Source: JBKPNX01 sp046732855
GTDB lineage: Bacteria; Pseudomonadota; Alphaproteobacteria; Geminicoccales; Geminicoccaceae
DNA length: 64,000 nucleotides
Direction: 5' to 3'
NCBI GenBank assembly: GCA_046732855.1
Contig: JBKPNX010000096.1
Span: 11,071 to 75,070 of the forward strand
The position numbers and the translations under genes were made by a program. This document shows, piece after piece, positions 17,315 through 25,239 of the stretch (position 1 is the stretch's first letter; each line of letters begins with the position of its first letter). The notes beneath the pieces were generated by a model. The model was given only the letters and a program-made list of their open reading frames with translations, had not been told where the DNA came from and made no database searches.

Positions 17315-19231
17315 ATGCAGCTACCGGATCTGTCGAAATACGACACCACCGCCAAGCTGCTGCTGCACAACGCAGCGCATTGGGGCGCCGAGCTCGCGCT
17401 GCGGGAAAAGGAATACGGCATCTGGAAGGTCTACACCTGGACGGACTCGCGCGTCCGGGTCGAGGAGCTGGCGCGCGGCCTGCTGGCGCTCGGCATCGCG
17501 CCGGGCGACGTGGTCGGCATCATCGGGCGCAATCGTCCGCACTGGCTGTGGGCCGAGCTGGCCGCCCAGGCGGTCGGAGCGGTGTCGCTGGGCATTTACG
17601 AGGATGCGCTGGCCAAGGAGGTCGCCTATCTGCTCGGGTACGCCGAGGCCAAGCTGGTGTTCGCCGAGGACGAGGAGCAGACGGACAAGCTCCTGGAAAT
17701 CGCCGCGGAGCTGCCGCACCTCCGCTGGATCGTCTACAACGACCAGCGCGGCATGCGTAAGTACCAGGACCCGCGACTGCTCCATCGCGCGCAGCTGATC
17801 GCGCGTGGCGAAGAGATTCCGGCGGAGCGGTTCGAGACCACCGTCGCGGCGGGGCGCGGCGACGACGTCGCGATGCTGTGCACGACATCGGGCACGACCT
17901 CGCACCCCAAGCTCGCGATGCTGCAGCACCGGCCGCTGCTCGAGCACAGTGCGGCGTATCTGCGGGCCGATCCGCGCGAGCCGACCGACGAGTACGTCTC
18001 GGTCCTGCCGCTACCCTGGATCGTCGAACAGGTCTACGTGGTGACGATGCCGCTGCTCTCCCGCACCCGGATCAGCTTCCCGGAGGATGAGAGCACGGTG
18101 ATGCACGATCTGCGCGAGATCGGGCCGACGCACCTGCTGCTCGCGCCGCGCGTATGGGAGCAGCTGGCCGCCGAAGTGCACTCGCGCATGCTGGACGCCA
18201 ATCCCTTGAACCGGAAGATCTTTGATTTCGCGGTCAGACGTGGCATCGCTGCCCTGGACGCCGGCAGGCGCTCGCGCTGGGCCGACTGGCTGCTGTTCGG
18301 AGCGCTGCGCGACCGCCTCGGCTTCGCCCGGCTGCGGTCGGCGGCGACCGGTGGCTCCGCCCTGGGCCCCGATACTTTCCGCTTCTTTCTCGCCATGCGC
18401 ATACCGCTCCGGCAGCTTTATGGCCAAACTGAGGCCGGCGGCGCGTACACCATTCAGCAGGGCGATGAGATCGACTTCGACAGCTCGGGTAAGCCGTTCG
18501 ACAACACCAAGGTGCGGATCCAGGAGCCCGATGCCAACGGCGTCGGCCATATCGTCACCCGTCATCCGCACCTGTTCAAAGGCTACTTCAGACAGCCGGA
18601 AGAGACCGCGCAGAGCGTGACGGAGGACGGCTGGTTCCTGACCGGCGATGCCGGTTATTTCGACGATCACGGCCGGCTGATCGTGATCGATCGCGTGTGC
18701 GATCTCGCGACCACCGGGACCGGCGTCCGCTTCTCGCCGCAGTTCATCGAGAACAAGTTGAAGTTCTCGCCGTACATCGGCGAATGCGTCGTGCTCGGCA
18801 ACGGCAAACCGTCGATCACGGCCATCCTGTGCATCCGCTATTCGATGGTCGCGAAGTGGGCCGAGAACCGCGGCCTGACGTTCACGACCTACACCAATCT
18901 CGCGGCGCGTCCCGAGGTCTACGACCTGATCGAACGGGAGGTCGAGAAGGTCAATGCGTCACTGCCGCCGGCGCAGCAGATCACTCGGTTTCTGCTGCTC
19001 TACAAGGAGCTGGACGCCGACGATGGCGAGCTCACGCGCACGCGCAAGGTGCGGCGCAGCGTGGTCGACCAGCGCTACCGCGAACCGATCGAGGCGCTGT
19101 ATTCGGGCCAGGATCGCGTTACGGTCGAGACGGAGGTCACGTTCGAGGACGGCCGCACCGGCATGATCCGGGCCGAGATGATGATCCGTGACATGCTGCC
19201 CCAGCCGGCGGTGCGGCAGGCGGCGGAATAG
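17315..19231 (+). CDS. AMP-binding long-chain acyl-CoA synthetase-like protein linked to a LIV-type transporter
   Basis: A 638-residue adenylate-forming enzyme. The ATP/AMP motifs are visible: TTSGTTSHPKLAMLQH (P-loop-like A3), LYGQTEAGGAYT (A5), GWFLTGDAGYFDDHGRLIVI (A7) and IDRVCDLATTGTGVRFSPQ (A8). The C-terminal lid includes the late lysine region TRTRKVRRSVV. It matches the acyl-CoA synthetases often found as the first gene of branched-chain-type ABC operons in proteobacteria, where the transported acid is activated to a CoA ester. ATG 17315 has GGGAGAG upstream. The stop is seven bases before livG, so they are one operon. Confidence 0.88.
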   Translation: MQLPDLSKYDTTAKLLLHNAAHWGAELALREKEYGIWKVYTWTDSRVRVEELARGLLALGIAPGDVVGIIGRNRPHWLWAELAAQAVGAVSLGIYEDALAKEVAYLLGYAEAKLVFAEDEEQTDKLLEIAAELPHLRWIVYNDQRGMRKYQDPRLLHRAQLIARGEEIPAERFETTVAAGRGDDVAMLCTTSGTTSHPKLAMLQHRPLLEHSAAYLRADPREPTDEYVSVLPLPWIVEQVYVVTMPLLSRTRISFPEDESTVMHDLREIGPTHLLLAPRVWEQLAAEVHSRMLDANPLNRKIFDFAVRRGIAALDAGRRSRWADWLLFGALRDRLGFARLRSAATGGSALGPDTFRFFLAMRIPLRQLYGQTEAGGAYTIQQGDEIDFDSSGKPFDNTKVRIQEPDANGVGHIVTRHPHLFKGYFRQPEETAQSVTEDGWFLTGDAGYFDDHGRLIVIDRVCDLATTGTGVRFSPQFIENKLKFSPYIGECVVLGNGKPSITAILCIRYSMVAKWAENRGLTFTTYTNLAARPEVYDLIEREVEKVNASLPPAQQITRFLLLYKELDADDGELTRTRKVRRSVVDQRYREPIEALYSGQDRVTVETEVTFEDGRTGMIRAEMMIRDMLPQPAVRQAAE

Positions 19232-19238
19232 CCTGGAT

Positions 19239-20060
19239 ATGGCTTGCCCCGCCGGGCCGGTGGTGCGCGCCGGCCGCGCGCGCACCTTCGATGAGGTGCT
19301 CCTCGCGGTCGACCGCATCAGCCTGCGTTTTGGCGGTGTCGCTGCGCTGACCGACGTCAGCTTCGACATCAAGAAGGGTGAAATCCGCGCCATCATCGGG
19401 CCGAACGGCGCCGGCAAGTCGTCCATGCTGAATGTGATCAACGGCTTTTATCAGGCCCAGGAGGGCACGATCACATACCGGGGCCGCACCTACCGGCACA
19501 TGCGGCCTCACGAAGCTGCGGTGCAGGGCATCGGCCGCACGTTCCAAAACATCGCGCTGTTCAGGGGCATGACCACGCTCGATAACCTGATGACGGGGCG
19601 CATTCTCAAGATGCGCGCATCGATTCTGGAGCAGGCGATCTATCTCGGCCGGGCCAAGCGCGAGGAACTCGCGCACCGGCAGTTCGTGGAGCGGATCATT
19701 GATTTCCTGGAGATCCAGGCGATCCGCCATACGCCGGTCGGCCGGCTGCCATACGGCATGCAAAAACGGGTGGAGCTCGGCCGCGCGCTGGCCCTGCAGC
19801 CGGAGCTGCTCCTGCTGGATGAGCCGATGGCGGGCATGAACCTCGAGGAGAAGGAGGACATGTGCCGCTTCGTGCTCGACGTCAACGAAGAGTTCGGCAC
19901 CACGATCGCGCTGATCGAGCACGACATGAGCGTCGTCATGGACATCTCGGACCGGGTCGTGGTGCTCGACTACGGCAGCAAGCTGGCCGATGGCACGCCG
20001 GACGAGGTGCGAAACGATCCGGCGGTGATCGACGCCTACCTCGGGGTAGCGCATGACTGA
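19239..20060 (+). CDS. livG: LIV-type ABC transporter ATP-binding protein (LivG)
   Basis: A 273-residue ATPase. Walker A is GPNGAGKSS. The signature region is a variant (LPYGMQKRVELGRALALQP rather than LSYGQQR). Walker B is LLLLDEPMAGMN, and the H-loop is in LIEHDMSVVMD. The early GIGRTFQNIALF and the DPAVIDAYLG C-terminus are typical LivG marks. It energises the LivH/LivM permease. Its last eight bases overlap the start of the nucleotidyltransferase-HEPN gene. The usual second ATPase, LivF, is not found in the operon. Confidence 0.93.
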   Translation: MACPAGPVVRAGRARTFDEVLLAVDRISLRFGGVAALTDVSFDIKKGEIRAIIGPNGAGKSSMLNVINGFYQAQEGTITYRGRTYRHMRPHEAAVQGIGRTFQNIALFRGMTTLDNLMTGRILKMRASILEQAIYLGRAKREELAHRQFVERIIDFLEIQAIRHTPVGRLPYGMQKRVELGRALALQPELLLLDEPMAGMNLEEKEDMCRFVLDVNEEFGTTIALIEHDMSVVMDISDRVVVLDYGSKLADGTPDEVRNDPAVIDAYLGVAHD

Positions 20061-20868
20061 CGCGCTGGCGCGAGCAAAGCCACAGGTTAACGATCCCACG
20101 GAACTCGATCGCGTGGTGCGGCGGCTCATCGAGGCGTTCGAGCCGGTGGCCGTCTATCTGTTCGGCAGCCGCGCCCGCGGCGACGCCGCCGCCGACAGCG
20201 ATTACGACCTGATGCTCGTGCTCTCGGACGACAACGAGCGGGTGCGCTCCAGGCACGACGTCTGGCAGACCGCCCGCAGCCGCCGCATCCTCGTCAACCC
20301 TTTCCTGACCCGGACCGGATCCTTCGCTTGGCGCCGGCACGTGGTCGGCACGCTGGAATACGAGGTTCAGGTCGATGGCATCAGGCTGTATCCGACTGCG
20401 GGGGCGGATCTGCGGGCCACAGAGGTGCCGCATGGCGAGGAGCCGTGGTCAATGACCACCAAGGTGGTTGCCGAATGGCTCAGGCGCGTGGAAAGCGGCC
20501 TCAGAACCGCACGTCTCTGTTGCGAAACCGAGGACCCGATGCCGGAGCAAGCCGCCTATCATGTTCAGCAAGCGGCCGAGAAGCTGACCAAAGCGGTGTT
20601 GGTCGCGGCGCAGAAAAGACCTCGCAAGGGCCATCAGATCGGCGAGTTCGCCAAACGCCTGCCCGCGGCGTTCCCGCACCGCGAGCGCTTCCTCGCCCTC
20701 GACCGCTTCTCCGATTACGTCTGGGCGCACCGCTATCCGGGAGAGGAACACGGCCGGCCCCCGCCGCCGCTGCCGTCGGTCGCCGAGGCTCGTGCCTGGG
20801 TCGCGGAGGTCGAGACGCTCAAGGCCGATTTCGAGCGTTGGCTGGCACAGCGTGAGGCGCAGTCATGA
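20053..20868 (+). CDS. Fused MNT-type nucleotidyltransferase and HEPN domain protein
   Basis: A 271-residue two-domain protein. Residues 20-60 form a minimal nucleotidyltransferase core with GSRARGDAAADSDYDLMLV: the GS pair at 38-39 and the metal-binding Asp50 and Asp52 are intact. The third acidic residue expected in a later strand is not obvious (the stretch RILVNPFLTRTGSF lacks it). Residues 140-265 look like a HEPN helical domain (YHVQQAAEKLTKAVLVAAQ, then WAHRYPGEE) of the type without the RNase RxxxxH motif. Such pairs can be toxin-antitoxin modules as separate genes; a fusion is more ambiguous. It overlaps livG by 8 bases and livH by 4 (ATGA), so it is translated with the transporter. 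Its role there is unknown. Confidence 0.85.
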   Translation: MTDALARAKPQVNDPTELDRVVRRLIEAFEPVAVYLFGSRARGDAAADSDYDLMLVLSDDNERVRSRHDVWQTARSRRILVNPFLTRTGSFAWRRHVVGTLEYEVQVDGIRLYPTAGADLRATEVPHGEEPWSMTTKVVAEWLRRVESGLRTARLCCETEDPMPEQAAYHVQQAAEKLTKAVLVAAQKRPRKGHQIGEFAKRLPAAFPHRERFLALDRFSDYVWAHRYPGEEHGRPPPPLPSVAEARAWVAEVETLKADFERWLAQREAQS

Positions 20869-21803
20869 GCATGGTCCAGGCGATCTTCGTCGACCCCTTC
20901 GCGATGATCGTGGAGACCCCGCTCTTTTTCCTCGAGGTGCTGATCGGCGGCCTGATGGCCGGCGTGATGTACTCGCTGGTCGCGCTCGGCTTCGTCCTGA
21001 TCTTCAAGGCATCCGGCGTGTTCAATTTCGCCCAGGGCGCCATGGTGCTGTTCGCCGCGCTGTTCTTCGCGGGACTGATTGACGATTTTGGCGTCAACCC
21101 ATGGCTTGCGTTCGTCATGGCCAGCGCCGTCATGATCGCGCTCGCGTTTGGCATCGAGCGCATCGTGCTCCGGCCGCTGGTCAACCAGGCGCCGATCATT
21201 CTGTTCATGGCGACCATCGGCATCACCTTTTTCATCGACGGCTTCGGCCAGGCGATCTGGGGCAGCGAGGTGCGCACCCTTGATCTCGGCATCCCGCAGG
21301 ACCCATGGATCGTCGGTGGCATCTTCATCAACAAGTTCGATCTATTCGCGGCGGTCATCTGCGGCGCGCTGGTCGCGGCGCTCGCGCTGTTCTTCCAGTA
21401 CACCGCGATCGGACGGGCGCTGCGCGCCGTGGCCGACGATCACCAGGCGGCCATGAGCGTGGGAATCCCCCTGAAAGTGATCTGGACCATCGTCTGGTCG
21501 GTCGCCGGCATCGTCGCCCTGGTCGCGGGCATCATGTGGGGCACCAAGCTCGGCGTGCAGCCCTCGATCGCCCTGGTCGCCCTGAAGGCGCTGCCGGTGC
21601 TAATCCTCGGTGGCTTCACCTCGGTGCCGGGCGCGATCGTCGGCGGGCTGATCATCGGTGCCGGCGAGAAGATCGCGGAGGTGTTCTGGGGCGACGCGTT
21701 CGGCGGCGCGATCGAGGACTGGTTTGCCTACATGCTCGCGATGGTGTTCCTGCTGTTCCGCCCGCAGGGCCTGTTCGGCGAGCGCATCATCGAGCGGGTG
21801 TGA
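20865..21803 (+). CDS. livH: LIV-type ABC transporter permease (LivH)
   Basis: A 312-residue inner-membrane permease with about eight hydrophobic segments. LivH marks include the early GLMAGVMYSLVALGFVLIFK followed by ASGVFNFAQGAM, and the EAA-like loop GRALRAVADDHQAAMSVGIP that contacts the ATPase. LGGFTSVPGAIVGGLIIG lies near the end. Its ATG overlaps the stop of the MNT-HEPN gene. With LivM it forms the membrane channel for a hydrophobic amino acid or carboxylate. Confidence 0.93.
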   Translation: MSMVQAIFVDPFAMIVETPLFFLEVLIGGLMAGVMYSLVALGFVLIFKASGVFNFAQGAMVLFAALFFAGLIDDFGVNPWLAFVMASAVMIALAFGIERIVLRPLVNQAPIILFMATIGITFFIDGFGQAIWGSEVRTLDLGIPQDPWIVGGIFINKFDLFAAVICGALVAALALFFQYTAIGRALRAVADDHQAAMSVGIPLKVIWTIVWSVAGIVALVAGIMWGTKLGVQPSIALVALKALPVLILGGFTSVPGAIVGGLIIGAGEKIAEVFWGDAFGGAIEDWFAYMLAMVFLLFRPQGLFGERIIERV

Positions 21804-21816
21804 GGAGCGCCGGGCG

Positions 21817-22896
21817 ATGCTGTATCGCGAGACCGGGCAATTCAGGACCAGCTACGCGGCCGATCAGGCGATCTTTCCGATCCGGCAGGATCGGCTCGGT
21901 GTCGCCTTGATCCTGGCGATCGCCTTCGTGGCGATCCCCATCGTGTCCAGCGAATACTGGCTGAGCACGATCATGCTGCCGTTCCTGATCTTCGCTCTGG
22001 CGGCGCTCGGCCTCAACATCCTGACCGGCTACGCCGGGCAACTGTCGCTCGGCACCGGCGGCTTCATGGCGTGCGGCGCGTTCGCCGCTTTCAAGCTGAC
22101 TACCGCGTTCCCCGAACTCAACATCGCGATCGTGTTCGTCTTGTCGGGGCTGATCACCGCGGCAGTCGGTATTCTGTTCGGGATCCCGAGCCTGCGGATC
22201 AAGGGCTTTTATCTCGCAGTGGCGACGCTCGCCGCGCAGTTCTTCCTGGTGTGGCTGTTCAACAAGCTTCCCTGGTTCACCAACTACAGCCCGTCCGGCG
22301 TGATCAGCGCGCCGCCGCGCGCGGTGTTCGGCGACGTGTTCGTCACCGGCGCCCAGGCCACGCCCGAGGCCAAATATCTGTTCACCCTGACCTTCGTGGC
22401 GCTGCTGGCGCTCGCGGCCAAGAACATGACCCGCTGTCGAATCGGCCGCTCCTGGATGGCGATCCGCGACATGGACATTGCCGCCGAGATCATTGGCATC
22501 CGGCCGCTCACCGCCAAGCTCTCGGCGTTCGCGGTCAGCTCGTTTTACGTCGGGATCTCAGGTGCGCTCTGGGCCTTCACCTACACCTCGAGCGTGGAGG
22601 CGCTCGCCTTCCAGATCGACCGCTCGTTCCAGATCCTGTTCATGATCATCATCGGCGGGCTCGGCAGCATCCTCGGTTCGTTTCTCGGCGCCGCCTTCAT
22701 CGTCCTGCTGCCGATCTTCCTGAACAATGCCCCCGCCTTGTTTGGCATCCACATGCCGACCGATCTGGTCACCAATGTCGAGTTCATGATCTTCGGCGCG
22801 CTGATCATCTTCTTCCTGATCGTCGAGCCGCACGGGCTTGCCCGCCTGTGGCAGATCGCCAAGGAGAAGCTGCGCCGCTGGCCGTTCCCCTACTAG
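21817..22896 (+). CDS. livM: LIV-type ABC transporter permease (LivM)
   Basis: A 359-residue permease partner of LivH: LGLNILTGYAGQLSLGTGGF is the family hallmark, the coupling loop is GRSWMAIRDMDIAAEIIGI, and IIGGLGSILGSFLGAAFIVL follows. ATG 21817 comes 13 bases after the livH stop with TGAGGAG in the gap. In related operons a periplasmic substrate-binding protein and LivF follow at once. Here the next sequence is a low-GC patch with a minus-strand hypothetical gene, so the operon ends early. Confidence 0.93.
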   Translation: MLYRETGQFRTSYAADQAIFPIRQDRLGVALILAIAFVAIPIVSSEYWLSTIMLPFLIFALAALGLNILTGYAGQLSLGTGGFMACGAFAAFKLTTAFPELNIAIVFVLSGLITAAVGILFGIPSLRIKGFYLAVATLAAQFFLVWLFNKLPWFTNYSPSGVISAPPRAVFGDVFVTGAQATPEAKYLFTLTFVALLALAAKNMTRCRIGRSWMAIRDMDIAAEIIGIRPLTAKLSAFAVSSFYVGISGALWAFTYTSSVEALAFQIDRSFQILFMIIIGGLGSILGSFLGAAFIVLLPIFLNNAPALFGIHMPTDLVTNVEFMIFGALIIFFLIVEPHGLARLWQIAKEKLRRWPFPY

Positions 22897-22947
22897 CACT
22901 TATGCCTAGAATCCAAACAGGGCGCGCTGGTCGGGCAGAATCGGATT

Positions 22948-23262
22948 TCACGCTGTGGCTTGGACCAAGCTGCCACGGGAGGGGCGAGCCGTCGGTCCGG
23001 CATTGGTATTGGCTGCGACGACGAGCAATGGAGGAGCTCCCGTAACCTTGGTGACGGGCCGCATGCCGTAGTCCGTCAAGATATCTTCAATCATCTCTTG
23101 CATTTCGTCGTGAATCCGCTGCCTCTGCTCATCGGTCATCCGGATGCCGAGACGCAAGGACATGGCCACGTTCAGCTGATGGGTGAGCCAGGGCCCAAAC
23201 CTGCGGACCATGGTGCGAGCTTCGCGTTTGCGGCACAGCTCACTTCTGCTCGGACTTAGCAT
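22948..23262 (-). CDS. Hypothetical protein (104 aa) in a lower-GC patch
   Basis: A charged, helix-rich small protein (MVRRFGPWLTHQLNVAMSLR, then RMTDEQRQRIHDEMQEMIED). The ATG has GGGAGCAGAGGC just upstream. The surrounding DNA is clearly less GC-rich than the flanking genes. No family is recognised. It faces the transport operon and may be a foreign insertion or a remnant that displaced the missing livK/livF. A chance frame is possible but the residue composition argues against it. Confidence 0.42.
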   Translation of the reverse strand: MLSPSRSELCRKREARTMVRRFGPWLTHQLNVAMSLRLGIRMTDEQRQRIHDEMQEMIEDILTDYGMRPVTKVTGAPPLLVVAANTNAGPTARPSRGSLVQATA

Positions 23263-23624
23263 GCCTCTGCTCCCAAGCTTCCAGCAGCGTTGGACATAGA
23301 CCAGCCGCTTCTCTTCAGCTGTCGCAGCACGTGCTGCTCTTGAAGAGGGCGGCTCCTGAGCTGGTCAGGGCTTCACCGGCACAACCGCAAGCCTATCTCG
23401 TGATCGAGCTGAACCTACCACAGACCCTGCCCCGAGGTGTTAACGCCCTGTTAACCCTCTCAGCTGCCCCCAACGGCTCGCGCCCGGTGGTCCCAGGAAG
23501 GATCGAGCTCCGCCAGTCACGGCGCCTCCATAGCTAAAGAGGGCTCGGACCGACCGGCCCGCCTGGTAAGTTTGTTTTGGCCTACCTCCAGGGCAGCCCC
23601 CGACCAAATGCGAGGAGCGCCAGC
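23263..23624. other. Intergenic low-GC stretch between the hypothetical gene and the amidase
   Basis: These 362 bases hold no convincing gene on either strand. The minus strand is open for about 40 codons directly upstream of the 104-residue gene without a start codon, so that gene may once have been longer. A short direct-repeat-like GTTAACG/GTTAACC pair occurs near 23440-23455. No transposase or terminal repeat is seen. Confidence 0.4.
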
Positions 23625-25073
23625 TCAGTTCGGCTTGTCTTCTATCGACGAGCGCCCTTCGGCTGACCGCCACGCGCGCGGCGCCTCGGGCAGGGGCCAC
23701 GGGCGCGCTGCTTCGAACGCGCGTGCCGCGCGCAGGACCAAGGCATCCGCGTGCATCGGCCCGACGATCTGCAGGCCCACTGGCAATGCCGCCCTAGTGA
23801 GGCCGCAGGGTACGGAGGCTGCCGGCTGCTGGGTCAGGTTGAACGGATTGGAAAACGGCGCCCAGTGAAACCAGCGCGGCTGGCGCGCTGGGTCGGGCCG
23901 TTCCTCGCCCGCCGCGAATGCGGCGAGCGGCAGGGTCGGCGTGAGCAGCAGGTCGTAACTCTCGTGAAAGCCGCGCATTGCCGCGCCGAGTTCGGCCCGC
24001 CGCTGCACCGCCGAGAGATAATCGCTGAGCGTGATCTCTGCGCCCGCCGCCGCGATCTCCTGCAGGCCCGGATCCATCTGCGCGCGCTGCTCCGCCGTGA
24101 AGGTGCGCAGCAGGTTGGCGGCGCCCACGTACCAGTGCGGCGCGAAAATGTCGATCGGATCGGCCATGACCGCATCGACCTGTTCGACGCCGGCGCCGAG
24201 TTCGACGAATACGCCGGCGGCGCTAGCCACCAGATCGGCGATCTCCGGGTCCACCTCGGCGAAGCCCAGCGTCGGGCTGAACGCGATCCTGAGTCCGCGC
24301 ACGCCATCATCGAGACCGATCCGGTGATCGTGACCGTCGTAAGGCAGGGCCAACCAGTCGCGGCTGTCGGGCAGCGCCAGCACGTTGAGCATGAGGGCGG
24401 CATCGCTGACCGTCCGCGTCAGCGGTCCGATGTGTGCGACCGTGCCGAACGGGCTTGCGGGCCAGGCCGGTACCCGGCCGAAGCTCGGCTTCAGGCCGAA
24501 GACGCCGGTGAACCCGGCGGGAATGCGGATCGAGCCGCCGCCGTCCGTGCCGACGTGCAACACGCCCATGCCGAGCGCAGCGGCTACCGCCGCACCACCG
24601 CTCGAGCCACCCGGCGTCCTGTCGGTGTCCCATGGATTGCGAGTCACGCCGGTGAGCGCGCAATCGGTGACCGCCTTCCAGCCGAATTCGGGCGTCGTGG
24701 TCTTGCCGACCAGCACGGCACCCTCGTCACGCAGGCGGGCCGTCGCCGGCGCGTCCGCATCCCACGGCTGCTCGCGTTCGATCGCGAGGCTGCCGCGCAG
24801 GGTCGGCCAGTCCCTGGTCAGCACCAGGTCCTTGACCGTCGCCGGTATGCCGTCGGTCACGCCACACGGCTCGCCCCTGTACCAGCGGGCTTCAGAGGCC
24901 CGCGCCGCAGCGAGCGCGCGTGCCTCGTCGACCAAACAGAAAGCGTTGACCTGCGGATCGAACCGCTCGATGCGCGCAAGAACCGCGCGCGTCGTCTCGA
25001 CCGGCGAGAGTTGACGCGTCCGATACAGGCGGCACAGCTCCGCGGCGCCGAGCAGGGCCGAATCGGTGGTCAT
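23625..25073 (-). CDS. Amidase (amidase signature family)
   Basis: A 482-residue amidase-signature hydrolase with the Ser-cisSer-Lys triad. The catalytic Lys is in GIPATVKDLVL, the cis-Ser in RTPGGSSGGAAVA, and the nucleophile Ser in HVGTDGGGSIRIPAG. After that the conserved FTGVFGLKPSFGRVP follows. The C-terminal SVPCGLTRAALPVGLQIVGP is also typical. It hydrolyses amide bonds of small molecules; the substrate is not predictable. It is not accompanied by gatC or gatB, so it is unlikely to be GatA. It may be related in function to the carboxylate transporter next door, but it is on the opposite strand. Confidence 0.9.
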   Translation of the reverse strand: MTTDSALLGAAELCRLYRTRQLSPVETTRAVLARIERFDPQVNAFCLVDEARALAAARASEARWYRGEPCGVTDGIPATVKDLVLTRDWPTLRGSLAIEREQPWDADAPATARLRDEGAVLVGKTTTPEFGWKAVTDCALTGVTRNPWDTDRTPGGSSGGAAVAAALGMGVLHVGTDGGGSIRIPAGFTGVFGLKPSFGRVPAWPASPFGTVAHIGPLTRTVSDAALMLNVLALPDSRDWLALPYDGHDHRIGLDDGVRGLRIAFSPTLGFAEVDPEIADLVASAAGVFVELGAGVEQVDAVMADPIDIFAPHWYVGAANLLRTFTAEQRAQMDPGLQEIAAAGAEITLSDYLSAVQRRAELGAAMRGFHESYDLLLTPTLPLAAFAAGEERPDPARQPRWFHWAPFSNPFNLTQQPAASVPCGLTRAALPVGLQIVGPMHADALVLRAARAFEAARPWPLPEAPRAWRSAEGRSSIEDKPN

Positions 25074-25239
25074 GGCGCACCTACCGGTGCCGATGACCCA
25101 TGCGATACGTCGAACACCGACGGCTCTCGCGGGGCAGATCCCTTTGCTGCCCTGCGGGCCGGCCGGTCCGGCCAGGCAGAGCTGACGAGCGCCACGGCAT
25201 GCGCAACTCGCGCTTCAGCCGCCATGGCGCTCACGCGCC

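Noticed and set aside
20053..20868. A defence toxin-antitoxin system
   Set aside because: The HEPN part lacks the RNase motif, both domains are in one protein, and the gene is locked into a transport operon. I keep it as an unusual gene but not as a toxin-antitoxin claim.
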